A stretch of 64,000 bases of DNA, taken from Shinella pollutisoli (GTDB lineage: Bacteria; Pseudomonadota; Alphaproteobacteria; Rhizobiales; Rhizobiaceae). The position numbers and the translations under genes are program-made. Below, one piece after another: positions 1 to 8,989 of this stretch. Where the stretch lies: the NCBI RefSeq assembly GCF_024609765.1, contig NZ_JANFDG010000020.1, positions 1 through 64,000 on the forward strand, written 5' to 3'. The notes beneath the pieces are model-generated. The model had not been told where the DNA came from, ran no database searches, and saw only the letters and a program-made list of their open reading frames with translations. Position 1 is the stretch's first letter. Every line of letters begins with the position of its first letter.

Positions 1-90
1 GGGTTTCCATCCGCCACCGCAAAGGGAAATACAGACCCTTTCGCGGTGAAAGGGAAGTTACAAGGGTTAGGGTGAGGGGGCAAACCACAT
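1..90. repeat. Dispersed palindromic repeat fragment (RIME/REP-like)
   Basis: The first bases hold an imperfect hairpin (CCGCAAAGGG near 17 against CCCTTTCGCGG near 36, one bulge). A GGGTTAGGGTGAGGGGG tail follows, resembling the tails of the rhizobial intergenic mosaic elements at 3439 and 51880. No coding frame is convincing here. The element is probably cut by the window edge. Confidence 0.4.
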
Positions 91-190
91 CTGCGATCCC
101 CCCAGCATATAGGCCAGACCGCGCCGTTCGGCGACCCGCTGTGGACGCGCAGAACTTTTCCGTTGACCGGAACCGTCGCCTGGGAAATGC

Positions 191-205
191 TATGATGTCA
201 GACCA
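191..205 (+). promoter_or_regulatory. Possible -10 with FadR/GntR half-palindrome
   Basis: TATGAT at 191-196 resembles a -10 hexamer. It runs directly into a short GTC-A-GAC palindrome (197-203) followed by CA, which recalls the GTCnGAC core of many GntR/FCD operators. The upstream TTGACC at 163 is spaced too far to be its -35. Autoregulation by the next gene is inference. Confidence 0.25.
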
Positions 206-223
206 ATTTGAGAGGCCGTCCCG

Positions 224-940
224 ATGGCATCGCCGTTCCGATCCGCGCTCGCGCCGCTGCCGCCGGTCGACCGGGCGCGCCAGGTGACGGAATCGCTTGC
301 CGCCTTCATCGACCGGGCGAGCCTCGCCGCCGGCGACCGGCTGCCGGCCGAACGCGAGATGATGGCGGCACTCGGCGTCGGCCGCTCGACCATCCGCGAG
401 GCGATCCGCCATTTCCAGGCACTCGGCGTCATGGAGACGCGCAAGGGCAGCGGCACCTACCTCATCCGCCCCGTCACCTCCGCCACGGTGCACATGCCGC
501 TCTCCGTCGAGACGGCGAGCCTGCGCGACGCGCTGCTGCAGACGCTGGAGGTGCGCCGCGGCATCGAATGCGAGGCCTGCATGGTGGCCGCGCGCCGCCG
601 CACCGCCGACGATCTCGCGGCCATAGAGGCGCGACTCGTCGAGATGGAGCGCGTGCACCACCTCAAGGGCACGGCCGGCAAGGAGGACCTCGCCTTCCAT
701 CTGGCGATCTACGACGCGACCGGCAACCCGCTGTTCCGCCAGCTGCTCGAACAGATGCGCGAGGCCTTCGAGCGCTTCTGGGAAAAACCCTTCGACCGGC
801 CGGATTTCGCCCGCCGCTCCTTCCCCTTCCACCGCAGGCTCTTCAACGCCATCGTCGCCCAGGACACCGAGGCGGCGCGGCTGGAGACGCTGAAGATCCT
901 CGACATCGTCGAGGAAGACATCAAGGACATGTCCCGATGA
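224..940 (+). CDS. FadR-subfamily GntR transcriptional regulator
   Basis: Predicted 238-residue DNA-binding repressor of the operon it heads. The N-terminus (about 15-80) is a winged helix with the GntR pattern: a DRLPAEREM turn, then GRSTIREAIRHFQALG as recognition helix. It is followed by GSGTYLI and an all-helical FCD effector domain (about 95-230). The His and Asp residues expected to bind metal or a carboxylate ligand appear in LAFHLAIYDATGNP and FPFHRRLF. The stop overlaps the start of the next gene (ATGA), so translation is probably coupled. The ligand is likely a substrate of the downstream lyase/transporter, but the sequence does not reveal it. Family call is firm, ligand unknown. 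Confidence 0.9.
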   Translation: MASPFRSALAPLPPVDRARQVTESLAAFIDRASLAAGDRLPAEREMMAALGVGRSTIREAIRHFQALGVMETRKGSGTYLIRPVTSATVHMPLSVETASLRDALLQTLEVRRGIECEACMVAARRRTADDLAAIEARLVEMERVHHLKGTAGKEDLAFHLAIYDATGNPLFRQLLEQMREAFERFWEKPFDRPDFARRSFPFHRRLFNAIVAQDTEAARLETLKILDIVEEDIKDMSR

Positions 941-2094
941 TCCCGTTCGACCACGCCTCGCTCACCGTCGCCCATGACGAGGCGAACGCCTTCGAGGCCG
1001 TCGTGCCGCCGATCGTCCAGACCTCGCTCTTCACCTTCGCGACCTATGACGAGATGCTCGCCACCTATCGCGGCGAGAAGGTGCGCCCGGTCTATTCGCG
1101 CGGGCTCAATCCGACCGTGCGCCAGTTCGAGGAGATGCTGGCGAAGCTGGAGGGCGGCGAGGACGCGCTCGCCTTTGCAAGCGGCATGGCGGCGATCTCG
1201 TCGACCGTGCTCTCCTTCGTCTCGCCGGGCGAGCGCATCGTCGCCGTCCGCCACGTCTATCCCGACGCCTTCCGCCTGTTCGGCACGATCCTCAGGCGCC
1301 TGCAGATCGAGGTCGACTATGTCGACGGCACCGATCCCGAGGCGGTGGCGCGCGCCCTGCCGGGGGCGAAGCTCTTCTACATGGAAAGCCCGACGAGCTG
1401 GGTTATGGAGACGCACGACGTTGCGGCGCTGGCAGCGCTCGCAAGGCAGGCCGGCGCCGTCTCCGTCATCGACAACAGCTGGGCGAGCCCGGTCTTCCAG
1501 CAGCCCCTGTCGCTCGGCGTCGACCTCGTGCTGCACTCGGCCTCGAAATATCTCGGCGGCCACTCGGACGTGGTGGCGGGCGTCGTCACCGGCGCGCGCG
1601 GGCTGATCGACCGCATCCGCAGCGAGGCCGTGCCCTATCTCGGCGGCAAGATGGCGCCCTTCGACGCCTGGCTTTTGATCCGCGGGCTGCGCACCCTGCC
1701 GATCCGCATGAAGGCGCACGAGGCGGCCGGGCTGGAGATCGCCCGGCGGCTCCAGGCGCTTGACGTGGTGGAGCGGGTCGACCATCCGGGGTTGGCCAAC
1801 CGGCTGCCGGCGGGGCTCTCCGGCACCTCCGGCCTGTTCTCCTTCGTCTTCCGCGATGGCGTCGACATCCGCGCCTTCGCCGACACGCTGACGCTCTTCA
1901 AGCTCGGCGTGAGCTGGGGCGGCCACGAGAGCCTGATCGTCCCGGCGGAGATCGTCCTGCAGCAGAAGGCCGAGCCGAATTCCGCGCAGGCCTTCGGCAT
2001 CCATCCGCACTCCGTTCGCCTCCACGTCGGCCTCGAAGGCACCGAGGCGCTGTGGGGCGACCTGGAAACGGCGATCGCCGCCGCCTGTCCATAA
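937..2094 (+). CDS. Cys/Met metabolism PLP-dependent C-S lyase (cystathionine beta-lyase-like)
   Basis: Predicted 385-residue fold-type I PLP enzyme of the cystathionine beta/gamma-lyase family. The N-terminus has the family's PPIVQTSLF stretch and YSRGLNPT. The middle has FASGMAAIS (cofactor phosphate loop) and VIDNSWASP (Asp to the pyridine nitrogen), then LHSASKYLGGHSD, whose Lys should form the Schiff base. The C-terminal SVRLHVGLEG is typical for substrate carboxylate binding. The ATG overlaps the regulator's stop; an upstream in-frame extension through the regulator exists but is another frame of that gene. The family cleaves or builds C-S bonds. Placement ahead of a sugar-type ABC importer suggests a catabolic role on an imported sulfur compound rather than methionine synthesis (inference). 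Confidence 0.85.
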   Translation: MIPFDHASLTVAHDEANAFEAVVPPIVQTSLFTFATYDEMLATYRGEKVRPVYSRGLNPTVRQFEEMLAKLEGGEDALAFASGMAAISSTVLSFVSPGERIVAVRHVYPDAFRLFGTILRRLQIEVDYVDGTDPEAVARALPGAKLFYMESPTSWVMETHDVAALAALARQAGAVSVIDNSWASPVFQQPLSLGVDLVLHSASKYLGGHSDVVAGVVTGARGLIDRIRSEAVPYLGGKMAPFDAWLLIRGLRTLPIRMKAHEAAGLEIARRLQALDVVERVDHPGLANRLPAGLSGTSGLFSFVFRDGVDIRAFADTLTLFKLGVSWGGHESLIVPAEIVLQQKAEPNSAQAFGIHPHSVRLHVGLEGTEALWGDLETAIAAACP

Positions 2095-2132
2095 AGCCTG
2101 ACCGACCAACCAAGAAAGAGGAGGAACGAGAC

Positions 2133-3389
2133 ATGAAGACATTGCTCACCGCAGCCCTGATGAGCGCGCTGATGGCGGGGACGGCGCTTGCCGACACCAC
2201 GCTGAAGCTCGTCGAGGTCATCACCAGCCCCGAGCGCACCGAGACGCTGAAATCGATCGTCGGCAAGTTCGAGGCGGCCAATCCGGGCACCAAGGTCGAG
2301 ATCATCTCGCTGCCCTGGGGCGAGGCCTTCCAGAAATTCGCGACCATGGTCTCGGCCGGCGAGACGCCGGACGTGATGGAGATGCCCGATACCTGGCTGT
2401 CGCTCTATGCCAACAACGGCATGCTCGAAAGCCTGGAGCCCTACCTGAAGGAGTGGGACCAGACCGCCGACCTCTCCGACCGGGCGCTCGAGCTCGGCCG
2501 CGACGTCAAGGACACGGCCTACATGCTGCCCTACGGCTTCTACCTGCGCGCCATGTTCTACAACAAGAAGCTGCTCGCCGAGGCCGGCGTCTCCGAGCCG
2601 CCGAAGACGATGGACGAGTTCGCCAAAGCCGCCAGGAAGGTCTCGGCCCTGCCCGGCAAGTCCGGCTACTGCCTGCGCGGCGGCCCGGGCGGCCTCAACG
2701 GCTGGGTGATGTTCGGCGCCTCGATGGCCGGCTCCAACGAATTCTTCCGCGAGGACGGCACCTCCACCTTCAATTCCGAGGGCTGGGTCAAGGGCCTGAC
2801 CTGGGTGATCGACCTCTACAAGAACGGCTATGCGCCGAAGGATTCGGTCAACTGGGGCTTCAACGAGATCGTCGCCGGCTTCTACTCCGGCACCTGCGCC
2901 TTCCTCGACCAGGACCCGGACGCGCTGATCGCCATCGCCCAGCACATGGACGAGGCGGACTACGGCGTCACCACCATGCCGAAGGGGCCGGACGGCAAGA
3001 CCTTCCCGACCATCGGCTATGCCGGCTGGTCGATGTTCGCGTCGAGCGCCAACAAGGACCTCTCCTGGAAGCTGATCGCCGCGCTCGAAGGCAAGGACGG
3101 CAACGTCGAGTGGAACAAGCGCACCGGCGCGCTGCCGGCGCTGAAGTCCGCTGCCGACGATCCCTTCTATGCCAGCCCGCAGTTCAAGGGCTGGTTCGAG
3201 GAACTGGCGGACAAGGACGCGGTCCCGACCGTCATGCCGACGCATCTGGAGGAGTTCGCCTTCTTCAAGGACTCGCTGGTGATCAAGACCTCGCAGCAGG
3301 CGCTGCTCGGCGACATCACCCCGCAGGAGCTCGCCGACCAGTGGGCGGACTACCTGACGAAGGCCCAGCAGAAGCACCTCGCCAAGTAA
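2133..3389 (+). CDS. ABC transporter substrate-binding protein (sugar type, family 1)
   Basis: Predicted 418-residue periplasmic binding protein. A Sec signal peptide with short charged start and alanine-rich core ends near ALAD (about residue 21). The mature part has the family 1 layout: TLKSIVGKFEAANPGTKVEIISLPWGE, then PDVMEMPDTW, YGFYLRAMFYNKKLL and an aromatic-rich central region. The start ATG has GAGGAACGAG just upstream. Together with the two permeases and the ATPase that follow it forms a complete importer of the sugar/polyol/glycerol-3-phosphate type. The actual solute cannot be read from the sequence. The preceding PLP lyase makes an amino- or thio-sugar conjugate possible (inference). 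Confidence 0.92.
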   Translation: MKTLLTAALMSALMAGTALADTTLKLVEVITSPERTETLKSIVGKFEAANPGTKVEIISLPWGEAFQKFATMVSAGETPDVMEMPDTWLSLYANNGMLESLEPYLKEWDQTADLSDRALELGRDVKDTAYMLPYGFYLRAMFYNKKLLAEAGVSEPPKTMDEFAKAARKVSALPGKSGYCLRGGPGGLNGWVMFGASMAGSNEFFREDGTSTFNSEGWVKGLTWVIDLYKNGYAPKDSVNWGFNEIVAGFYSGTCAFLDQDPDALIAIAQHMDEADYGVTTMPKGPDGKTFPTIGYAGWSMFASSANKDLSWKLIAALEGKDGNVEWNKRTGALPALKSAADDPFYASPQFKGWFEELADKDAVPTVMPTHLEEFAFFKDSLVIKTSQQALLGDITPQELADQWADYLTKAQQKHLAK

Positions 3390-3438
3390 CCTTTTTCCGG
3401 ACGGGGCAACCGAGCCCCGCCCGGTCCCCCGCCCCGCC

Positions 3439-3641
3439 GGCAGGGCTATCGCATATGGCACGACGTTGCCATTTCCCCCTTCTCCCTGCCGGGGAGAAGG
3501 TGGCCCGAAGGGCCGGATGAGGGGGCAAGCGGGCTGTTTCCGCTTCGCGCGCGCCCCCCCTCATCCCGCTGCCGCGACCTCTCCCCTTTGGGGAGGAGGA
3601 GCAGGAAGCACCCTCCGGATTCCATATGCGATAGCCCTGCC
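3439..3641. repeat. Rhizobial intergenic mosaic element (RIME-like) with 20-bp terminal inverted repeats
   Basis: This fills most of the 273-bp gap between the binding protein and the first permease. Its ends are a perfect 20-bp inverted repeat, GGCAGGGCTATCGCATATGG at 3439-3458 and its complement at 3622-3641. Inside are nested hairpins, such as CCTTCTCC...GGAGAAGG (about 3477-3499) and a CCTCTCCCC/GGGGAGG stem near 3579-3598, plus the GGCCGGATGAGGGGG motif typical of rhizobial RIME/REP elements. No ORF is supported. The structure could stabilise or attenuate the mRNA, favouring binding protein over permeases (inference). Confidence 0.75.
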
Positions 3642-3662
3642 CTACCGGAAGGAACAGCGCCG

Positions 3663-4586
3663 ATGCCCTCGCCCGCACCGACCGACGACCGGCGCCCCTT
3701 CCTCGGGCGGCTCGCCGACGCGTCGCAACCCTATCTCTACAGCGCGCCGTCGCTGGTGCTGATCGTCGCCGTCATGCTGGTGCCGCTGGTGCTCGGCCTC
3801 TCCTACGCCTTCCGCGACATCCAGCTCCTCAATCCCTTCTCCGGCGGCTTCGTCGGGCTCGACCATTTCCGCGTGCTCGGGCGCGACCAGGATTTCTACC
3901 GGGCGCTGAAGAACACGCTGTGGTGGACGGGGGCCTCCGTCTTCCTGCAATTCTTCCTCGGCCTGATCCTGGCGCTGCTCCTCAACAAGCCGTTCGCCGG
4001 CCGCGGGCTGGCGCAGGCGCTGGTGTTCCTGCCCTGGGCGGTGCCGAGCTTCCTCGCCGGCCTCAACTGGGCCTGGCTGTTCAACCCCGTCATCGGGCCG
4101 CTGTCGCACTGGCTGCATGCGCTCGGCATCCTGTCCGAGCCGCTCAACATCCTCGCCGATCCGCAGCTCGCCATGTGGGGGCCGATCGCCGCGAACGTCT
4201 GGTGGGGCATCCCCTTCTTCGCGATCACCCTGCTCGCCGCCCTGCAGGCGATTCCGAACGACCTCTACGAGGCCGCCGCCATCGACGGCGCCGGCCCCGT
4301 GCAGCGCTTCGTCTCGATCACGCTGCCCTTCCTTGCGCCGACCATCGCCATCACAGTCCTGTTGCGCACCGTCTGGATCTCCAACTTCGCCGACCTGATC
4401 ATCGTCATGACCAACGGCGGGCCGGCCGACCGCACGCAGATCGTCGCGAGCTACATCTTCACCCAGGCCTTCCGGCGGCTGGACTTCGGCTACGCCTCGG
4501 CGATCGCGCTGGTGCTGCTGGCGGCGCTGCTCGCCTATTCCATGCTGATCGTGCTGCTCCGCCAGACGCTGCTGAACAGGAACTGA
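3663..4586 (+). CDS. Sugar-type ABC transporter permease (MalF-like)
   Basis: Predicted 307-residue inner-membrane permease with about six membrane segments. An N-terminal helix follows PYLYSAPSL. The cytoplasmic coupling loop carries the EAA signature NDLYEAAAIDGAGPVQRF, which contacts the ATPase. The ATG at 3663 is preceded by GGAAGGA at a fair distance. It starts 22 bases after the inverted-repeat element and lies 4 bases before the second permease. It should pair with that permease as a heterodimer. MalF-like class is inferred from order and length. Confidence 0.92.
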   Translation: MPSPAPTDDRRPFLGRLADASQPYLYSAPSLVLIVAVMLVPLVLGLSYAFRDIQLLNPFSGGFVGLDHFRVLGRDQDFYRALKNTLWWTGASVFLQFFLGLILALLLNKPFAGRGLAQALVFLPWAVPSFLAGLNWAWLFNPVIGPLSHWLHALGILSEPLNILADPQLAMWGPIAANVWWGIPFFAITLLAALQAIPNDLYEAAAIDGAGPVQRFVSITLPFLAPTIAITVLLRTVWISNFADLIIVMTNGGPADRTQIVASYIFTQAFRRLDFGYASAIALVLLAALLAYSMLIVLLRQTLLNRN

Positions 4587-4590
4587 GGCC

Positions 4591-5424
4591 ATGCGCGCAT
4601 CGAAAATCCTTTTGACCGGCGCCCATCGCCTCGCCATCCTCGCCTATATCGCCGTCGCGCTCTTCCCGCTCTACTGGCTGCTCAAGGTCTCGGTGACGCC
4701 GAACCGGCTGCTCTACAGCGAGGGCGTGCGGATGTGGCCCTCGCGCACGACCTTCGAGCATTTCGAGTTCGTCGTCGCCCATTCCGCCTTCCCGACCTTC
4801 TTCAAGAACAGCCTGATCGTCTCGGGCTCCACCGCGGTCGTGGTGACGATCCTCGCTGCGCTTTCCGGCTACGCGCTGTCACGCTTCTCGTTCCGCGCGA
4901 AATACTGGATCGTCGCGCTGATGCTGCTGACGCAGATGTTCCCGCTCGTCATGCTGGTCGCGCCGATCTTCAAGATGCTCTCGCCGCTCGGCCTCACCAA
5001 CAGCCTGACCGGCCTCGTCATCGTCTATTCCGCCTTCAACGTGCCCTTCGCCACCTTCCTGATGCAGTCCTTCTTCGACGGCATCCCGAAGGACCTGGAG
5101 GAGGCGGCGATGATCGACGGGGCGACGCAGTTCGTCGCCTTCCGCCAGATCATCCTGCCGCTCACGCTGCCCGGCATCGCCGCCACGCTCGGCTTCGTCT
5201 TCACCGCCGCCTGGAGCGAGCTGCTCTTCGCGCTGATGCTGATCTCCGGCAACGACGCGGCGACCTTCCCGGTCGGCCTCCTCTCCTTCGTCTCGAAATT
5301 CTCCGTCGACTTCGGGCAGATGATGGCGGCGGGCGTGCTCGCGCTGATCCCGGCCTGCCTGTTCTTCCTGATGATCCAGCGCTACCTCGTGCAGGGCCTG
5401 ACGGCCGGCGCGGTCAAAGGCTGA
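4591..5424 (+). CDS. Sugar-type ABC transporter permease (MalG-like)
   Basis: Predicted 277-residue second permease, the typical size for the MalG/UgpE group. It begins with an amphipathic segment and a helix (AILAYIAVALFPLYWLLKVS). The EAA loop reads KDLEEAAMIDGATQFVAFRQI, and the protein ends in the family's usual LVQGLTAGAVKG. Binding-protein-dependent transport topology with six helices is expected. It follows the first permease by 4 bases and precedes the ATPase gene by 11 bases, so all are co-transcribed. Confidence 0.93.
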   Translation: MRASKILLTGAHRLAILAYIAVALFPLYWLLKVSVTPNRLLYSEGVRMWPSRTTFEHFEFVVAHSAFPTFFKNSLIVSGSTAVVVTILAALSGYALSRFSFRAKYWIVALMLLTQMFPLVMLVAPIFKMLSPLGLTNSLTGLVIVYSAFNVPFATFLMQSFFDGIPKDLEEAAMIDGATQFVAFRQIILPLTLPGIAATLGFVFTAAWSELLFALMLISGNDAATFPVGLLSFVSKFSVDFGQMMAAGVLALIPACLFFLMIQRYLVQGLTAGAVKG

Positions 5425-5435
5425 AAGGGTTTCCC

Positions 5436-6494
5436 ATGGCTTCCATCGAGATTTCCGCCGTCGCCAAGAGTTTCGGTCCGTTCGCCGTCCTGCACGGCAT
5501 CGACCTCGACATCGCCGATAGCGAGTTCATCGTCCTTGTCGGTCCCTCCGGCTGCGGCAAATCCACGCTGCTACGCATGATCGCCGGGCTCGAAAGCGTC
5601 ACCGCCGGCGAGATCAGCATCGACGGACGGCGCGTCAACGAGCTCGCACCGAAGGACCGCGACATCGCCATGGTGTTCCAGTCCTACGCGCTCTATCCGC
5701 ACATGTCGGTCGCCGACAACATGAGCTACAGCCTCAGGCTCCGGAAGACCGCGAAGGAGAAGATCGCCGCGATGGTCTCGGACGCCGGCGCCAAGCTGGG
5801 GCTCGCGCCGTTGATGGAGCGGCGGCCGAAGGCGCTCTCCGGCGGCCAGCGCCAGCGCGTCGCCATGGGCCGCGCCATCGTCCGCCAGCCCAAGGCCTTC
5901 CTGTTCGACGAGCCGCTCTCCAACCTCGACGCCCGCCTGCGCGAGCAGATGCGCGCCGAGATCAAGAAGCTGCATGCCGACCTCGGCGCCACCTCGATCT
6001 ACGTCACCCACGACCAGATCGAGGCGATGACGCTCGCCGACCGTATCGTCGCCATGCACGGCGGCGTGGTGCAGCAGGTCGGCGCGCCGCTCGATCTCTA
6101 CGACCGCCCCGCCAACCTCTTCGTCGCCGGCTTCATCGGCTCGCCGGCGATGAACTTCCTCGACGGCCGCTATGCGCGCGAGGGCGCCGTTGTGCTGCCC
6201 GACGGCACGCGCATTCCCGTCGCGCCGCGCGAAAACCTCGCCGAGGGCGCGCAGGTGACGCTCGGCATCCGCCCGGAGCACGTGGCGATCGTGCCGGAAA
6301 GCCCGATGGAAGCCGCTGTCGAGCTGATCGAGCCGACCGGCTTCGGCATCATCCTGCACCTGTCGTTGCACGGGCTGCCCTTCAAGGTCTTCACGCTCGA
6401 CCGCGAGGCGCTGAAGGCCGGCCCGAAAGTCCCCGTCGCGTTTCCGTCGCAGCATCTGCACGTCTTCGACGCGGAAGGAAACCGGGCCGACTGA
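5436..6494 (+). CDS. ABC transporter ATP-binding protein (MalK/UgpC family)
   Basis: Predicted 352-residue ATPase of the importer. Walker A is GPSGCGKST near residue 36-44. The Q-loop is VFQSYALYPH, the signature is [15 protein letters not shown], Walker B is [12 protein letters not shown], and the switch His is in YVTHDQIEAMT. The C-terminal about 110 residues form the MOP-like regulatory domain of CUT1 ATPases, with GIRPEHV. The ATG at 5436 was chosen because residues before it lie in another frame over the permease end. It closes the operon; a convergent gene begins only 4 bases past its stop. Confidence 0.94.
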   Translation: MASIEISAVAKSFGPFAVLHGIDLDIADSEFIVLVGPSGCGKSTLLRMIAGLESVTAGEISIDGRRVNELAPKDRDIAMVFQSYALYPHMSVADNMSYSLRLRKTAKEKIAAMVSDAGAKLGLAPLMERRPKALSGGQRQRVAMGRAIVRQPKAFLFDEPLSNLDARLREQMRAEIKKLHADLGATSIYVTHDQIEAMTLADRIVAMHGGVVQQVGAPLDLYDRPANLFVAGFIGSPAMNFLDGRYAREGAVVLPDGTRIPVAPRENLAEGAQVTLGIRPEHVAIVPESPMEAAVELIEPTGFGIILHLSLHGLPFKVFTLDREALKAGPKVPVAFPSQHLHVFDAEGNRAD

Positions 6495-6498
6495 GCGG

Positions 6499-7773
6499 TC
6501 AGCCGCGCCCTTCTACTCCGGCCGCCCGGTCGTAGAGGGCGAGCACCCGGTCCACGGCGGCGATCAGGATGTCCTGCGCGCTCGCGCCTTCAACCGGATC
6601 GACCTGCGGCAGGTACTGGTGCAGCACCGTCTCGGGGATGCGCACGCCCTTGAGCGCCGCCGTCAGCCTCGCCACGGCGGACTCGGCCTCGGGCCGGGTC
6701 CAGTAATAGCGGATCCGGTCGGAATAGCTGAAATGGCGCTGGATGCGCAGCGCCGTCTCGTCGCCGTGATAGTAGCCGCTCCAGTGGGCGGGCGATGCCG
6801 TCATCAGCGCCTCCATGGCCCGGGCGAGCGGACGTTCGCCGTAGCCGGGCACGAGCTCGGAGGCGACGAGGTCGAGGCCGTAGAGCGCCTCGCGACAGGC
6901 GAAGGTGAGGCCCGGGCCGACCTTCAGGATCGGGAAGCCGTCGCGCACCAGCGCGGCGAGCGCCGCCTCCGTCTGGTAATCGGTGGAATGCGCCTCGAAG
7001 ACCAGACCCGGCTCCGCGTCGAGCAGGCCGCTCAGCCCCGCCGCGCGCGGCGGATCGTAGGCGATCACGTTGTCGCTGCCGAATTCGACGCCCGGCTGCA
7101 CGACGAAGGCGACGACCCGGGCAAAGACGTCGTCGAGCCCCGCCTCCGCGAAGGCCCCGCGGTGGACGGCGATGGTCTCGCGCGCCGCGTCCGGGGCCGT
7201 GGGCTCGACGGTCGCCAGCGCATGGTCGGCACCGCCGGGAACCGGCACCTCCGTGCCGAGGACATAGACGGGCGGCGGCAGGCCGGCGCCGGCGGCCGTC
7301 CGTTCGGCGACGGCGCAGAGAGCGGCGGCCCGCTCGGCGACGGTGCGGTCGCCGAGCGCGGCGGGCTCGCCGGCACAGCCCATCGAGGCGTCGAGATGGA
7401 TCTTGCCGAAGCCGGCCGCGACATAGGCCGCGACCATGTCGGCCGCCTTCCGCAGGGCGGTCTCCGCCGGCTCCCCGCGCCAGGGATTGGGGCCGAGATG
7501 ATCGCCGCCGAAGAGGATTCTTTCGCGCGGCACGCCCTCCTCTCCGGCGATCGTGGCGACGAAGGCGACGAAATCGGCGGGCGTCATGCCGGTATAGCCG
7601 CCGAACTGGTTGACCTGGTTGCAGGTCGCCTCGACGAGCACCGTCCCGCCGCTTCCCGCCGCCCGCCGCAGGGCGGCGCGCAGCACCACGGGATGCGCGG
7701 AGCAGACGGAGGCGATGCCGTAAGGCCGGCCCGCACGGCGTGCGGCGGCAAGCCCGGTGAGGACCGCGCTCAT
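6499..7773 (-). CDS. GatZ/KbaZ-like protein (D-tagatose-bisphosphate aldolase non-catalytic subunit family; possible ketose-6-phosphate epimerase)
   Basis: Predicted 424-residue protein of the GatZ/KbaZ family, recognised by [19 protein letters not shown] near the N-terminus, [44 protein letters not shown] and a C-terminal HYSGYYHG-like region ending in LHQYLPQV. In enterobacteria the family assists tagatose-bisphosphate aldolase. From what I recall of Agrobacterium, a homologue beside a sugar kinase acts alone as a tagatose-6-phosphate 4-epimerase yielding fructose-6-phosphate. No catalytic GatY-type aldolase partner occurs here and a kinase gene is translationally coupled (ATGA) upstream, so the epimerase role is favoured (inference). 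Confidence 0.8.
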   Translation of the reverse strand: MSAVLTGLAAARRAGRPYGIASVCSAHPVVLRAALRRAAGSGGTVLVEATCNQVNQFGGYTGMTPADFVAFVATIAGEEGVPRERILFGGDHLGPNPWRGEPAETALRKAADMVAAYVAAGFGKIHLDASMGCAGEPAALGDRTVAERAAALCAVAERTAAGAGLPPPVYVLGTEVPVPGGADHALATVEPTAPDAARETIAVHRGAFAEAGLDDVFARVVAFVVQPGVEFGSDNVIAYDPPRAAGLSGLLDAEPGLVFEAHSTDYQTEAALAALVRDGFPILKVGPGLTFACREALYGLDLVASELVPGYGERPLARAMEALMTASPAHWSGYYHGDETALRIQRHFSYSDRIRYYWTRPEAESAVARLTAALKGVRIPETVLHQYLPQVDPVEGASAQDILIAAVDRVLALYDRAAGVEGRG

Positions 7774-8759
7774 GCCGGCACCCCGCGGCCGGCGGCCGCA
7801 ATGAAATCGTCGAGCTCCGCAAGGCTGGAAACGCCTTCCATCGGCCCCTGCTTCGTCACCGTGCGGGCGCCGGCGGCATTGGCGTAGAGCAGCGCGCGGG
7901 CCGGCGGCAGGCCGGCGCGCCGGCAGGTGAGATAGACGGCGCCGAAACAGTCGCCCGCCCCGGTCGGATCGATCTCCTCTACCGCGAAGGCCGGGCAATC
8001 GACGCGGCCGAAGGCGCGGCTGAAATGGCTGGAACCGTCGCGGCCGCGCTTCAGCACGATCTCGCCGATGCCGAGGCCGAGGAGGCGCTCCACCGCCGCT
8101 GCCTCCGTCGCCGCACCGGCGGCGACCAGCAGCTCGTCGCCGGAGGGCAGCAGGAGGTCGGTGACGGCGAGCACGTCGTCAACGAGCCTGCGGCCCTCGC
8201 CGCCCTGCACCAGTTCCTTGCGGATGTTCGGATCGAAGGAGACCGAGCCGCCCCTCGCCTTCACGGTGGCGACCGCCTCCAGGAGAATGGCGGCGATGCC
8301 GGGGATCGCGAAGGCCGAGCCCATGACGTGGACATGGCCGGCCCGGCCGATGAGCGCGCGCGCCGCATCGGTCATGCGCGTCTCGCCGGCGGCGGAATGG
8401 GCGATGTTGAAGACGAAGTCGCGCGCACCGTCCGGCCGGTAGCGCACGAACGCGCTGCCGGTGGGCTTGCCCGGGACGGTAGCGATGGCGGAGACGTCGA
8501 CGCCGTCCGTCCGCAGCCGCTCCACGTTGAGCACGCCGAAATCGTCCTCGCCGACGGCCGCGACGATGCCGGCCGCCCCGCCGAAGCGCGCGACCTGGTC
8601 GATGAAGATCGCCGGGGCGCCGCTCGGGAAGGGCCCGACGAGCGGCTGCGGCGACAGGAAGCCTCTTCCGACCGTGGTGGCCATGATCTCCACCAGGATC
8701 TCCCCCACGGTGACCGTCGGCCCCAAGGCCTCCGGCGCCAATCCGCGTGCATCCGCCAC
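7770..8759 (-). CDS. PfkB-family carbohydrate kinase
   Basis: Predicted 329-residue ribokinase-fold sugar kinase. The N-terminus starts [13 protein letters not shown] glycine-rich AARFGG-like stretch near 57-65 and the C-terminal signature [11 protein letters not shown] (264-274), with Asp270 as the probable catalytic base, are clear. The GTG start at 8759 is preferred because GGGAGG lies 5 bases upstream; longer frames add an unrelated N-terminus. It overlaps the GatZ-like gene (ATGA) and faces the LacI-type regulator across an operator-like palindrome. Likely phosphorylates a ketohexose before the GatZ-like protein acts (inference). Confidence 0.88.
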   Translation of the reverse strand: MADARGLAPEALGPTVTVGEILVEIMATTVGRGFLSPQPLVGPFPSGAPAIFIDQVARFGGAAGIVAAVGEDDFGVLNVERLRTDGVDVSAIATVPGKPTGSAFVRYRPDGARDFVFNIAHSAAGETRMTDAARALIGRAGHVHVMGSAFAIPGIAAILLEAVATVKARGGSVSFDPNIRKELVQGGEGRRLVDDVLAVTDLLLPSGDELLVAAGAATEAAAVERLLGLGIGEIVLKRGRDGSSHFSRAFGRVDCPAFAVEEIDPTGAGDCFGAVYLTCRRAGLPPARALLYANAAGARTVTKQGPMEGVSSLAELDDFIAAAGRGVPA

Positions 8760-8827
8760 TGCTGCCTCCCTGGATTCCCGCGCGAGCTTTATGAAGAGAC
8801 AACAGGAGCCCGCAGCGAAAGTCAATT

Positions 8828-8847
8828 AATTTTGCGCGCGTAAAATT
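8828..8847. promoter_or_regulatory. Operator-like palindrome for LacI-type regulator
   Basis: AATTTTGCGCGCGTAAAATT is an inverted repeat with 18 of 20 positions paired around a central CG, the hallmark of LacI-family operators. It lies 68 bases upstream of the kinase start and 142 upstream of the regulator start, well placed to repress the kinase/GatZ-like operon. Only this one copy was found in the intergenic region. Confidence 0.65.
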
Positions 8848-8989
8848 TTTTGGCCCTGCTTCTCAAGTAAATGCGTGACAAGATAAGAGGCAAGGCGGCA
8901 GAAAATCTTTACACATGTAGCTTCCTGAATTAGGAATCCTTATCCTCGAAAGCCGGTCGGCTAGCAGCCAACCCGATGGAGACCGCCCC

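Noticed and set aside
208-2094. Long open frame running through the FadR gene into the C-S lyase, as if a fusion
   Set aside because: The first part is the regulator read in another frame; the lyase has its own ATG at 937 overlapping the regulator stop.
709-2142. Open frame of about 477 codons opposite the C-S lyase
   Set aside because: Shadow of the lyase gene; no start context or motif.
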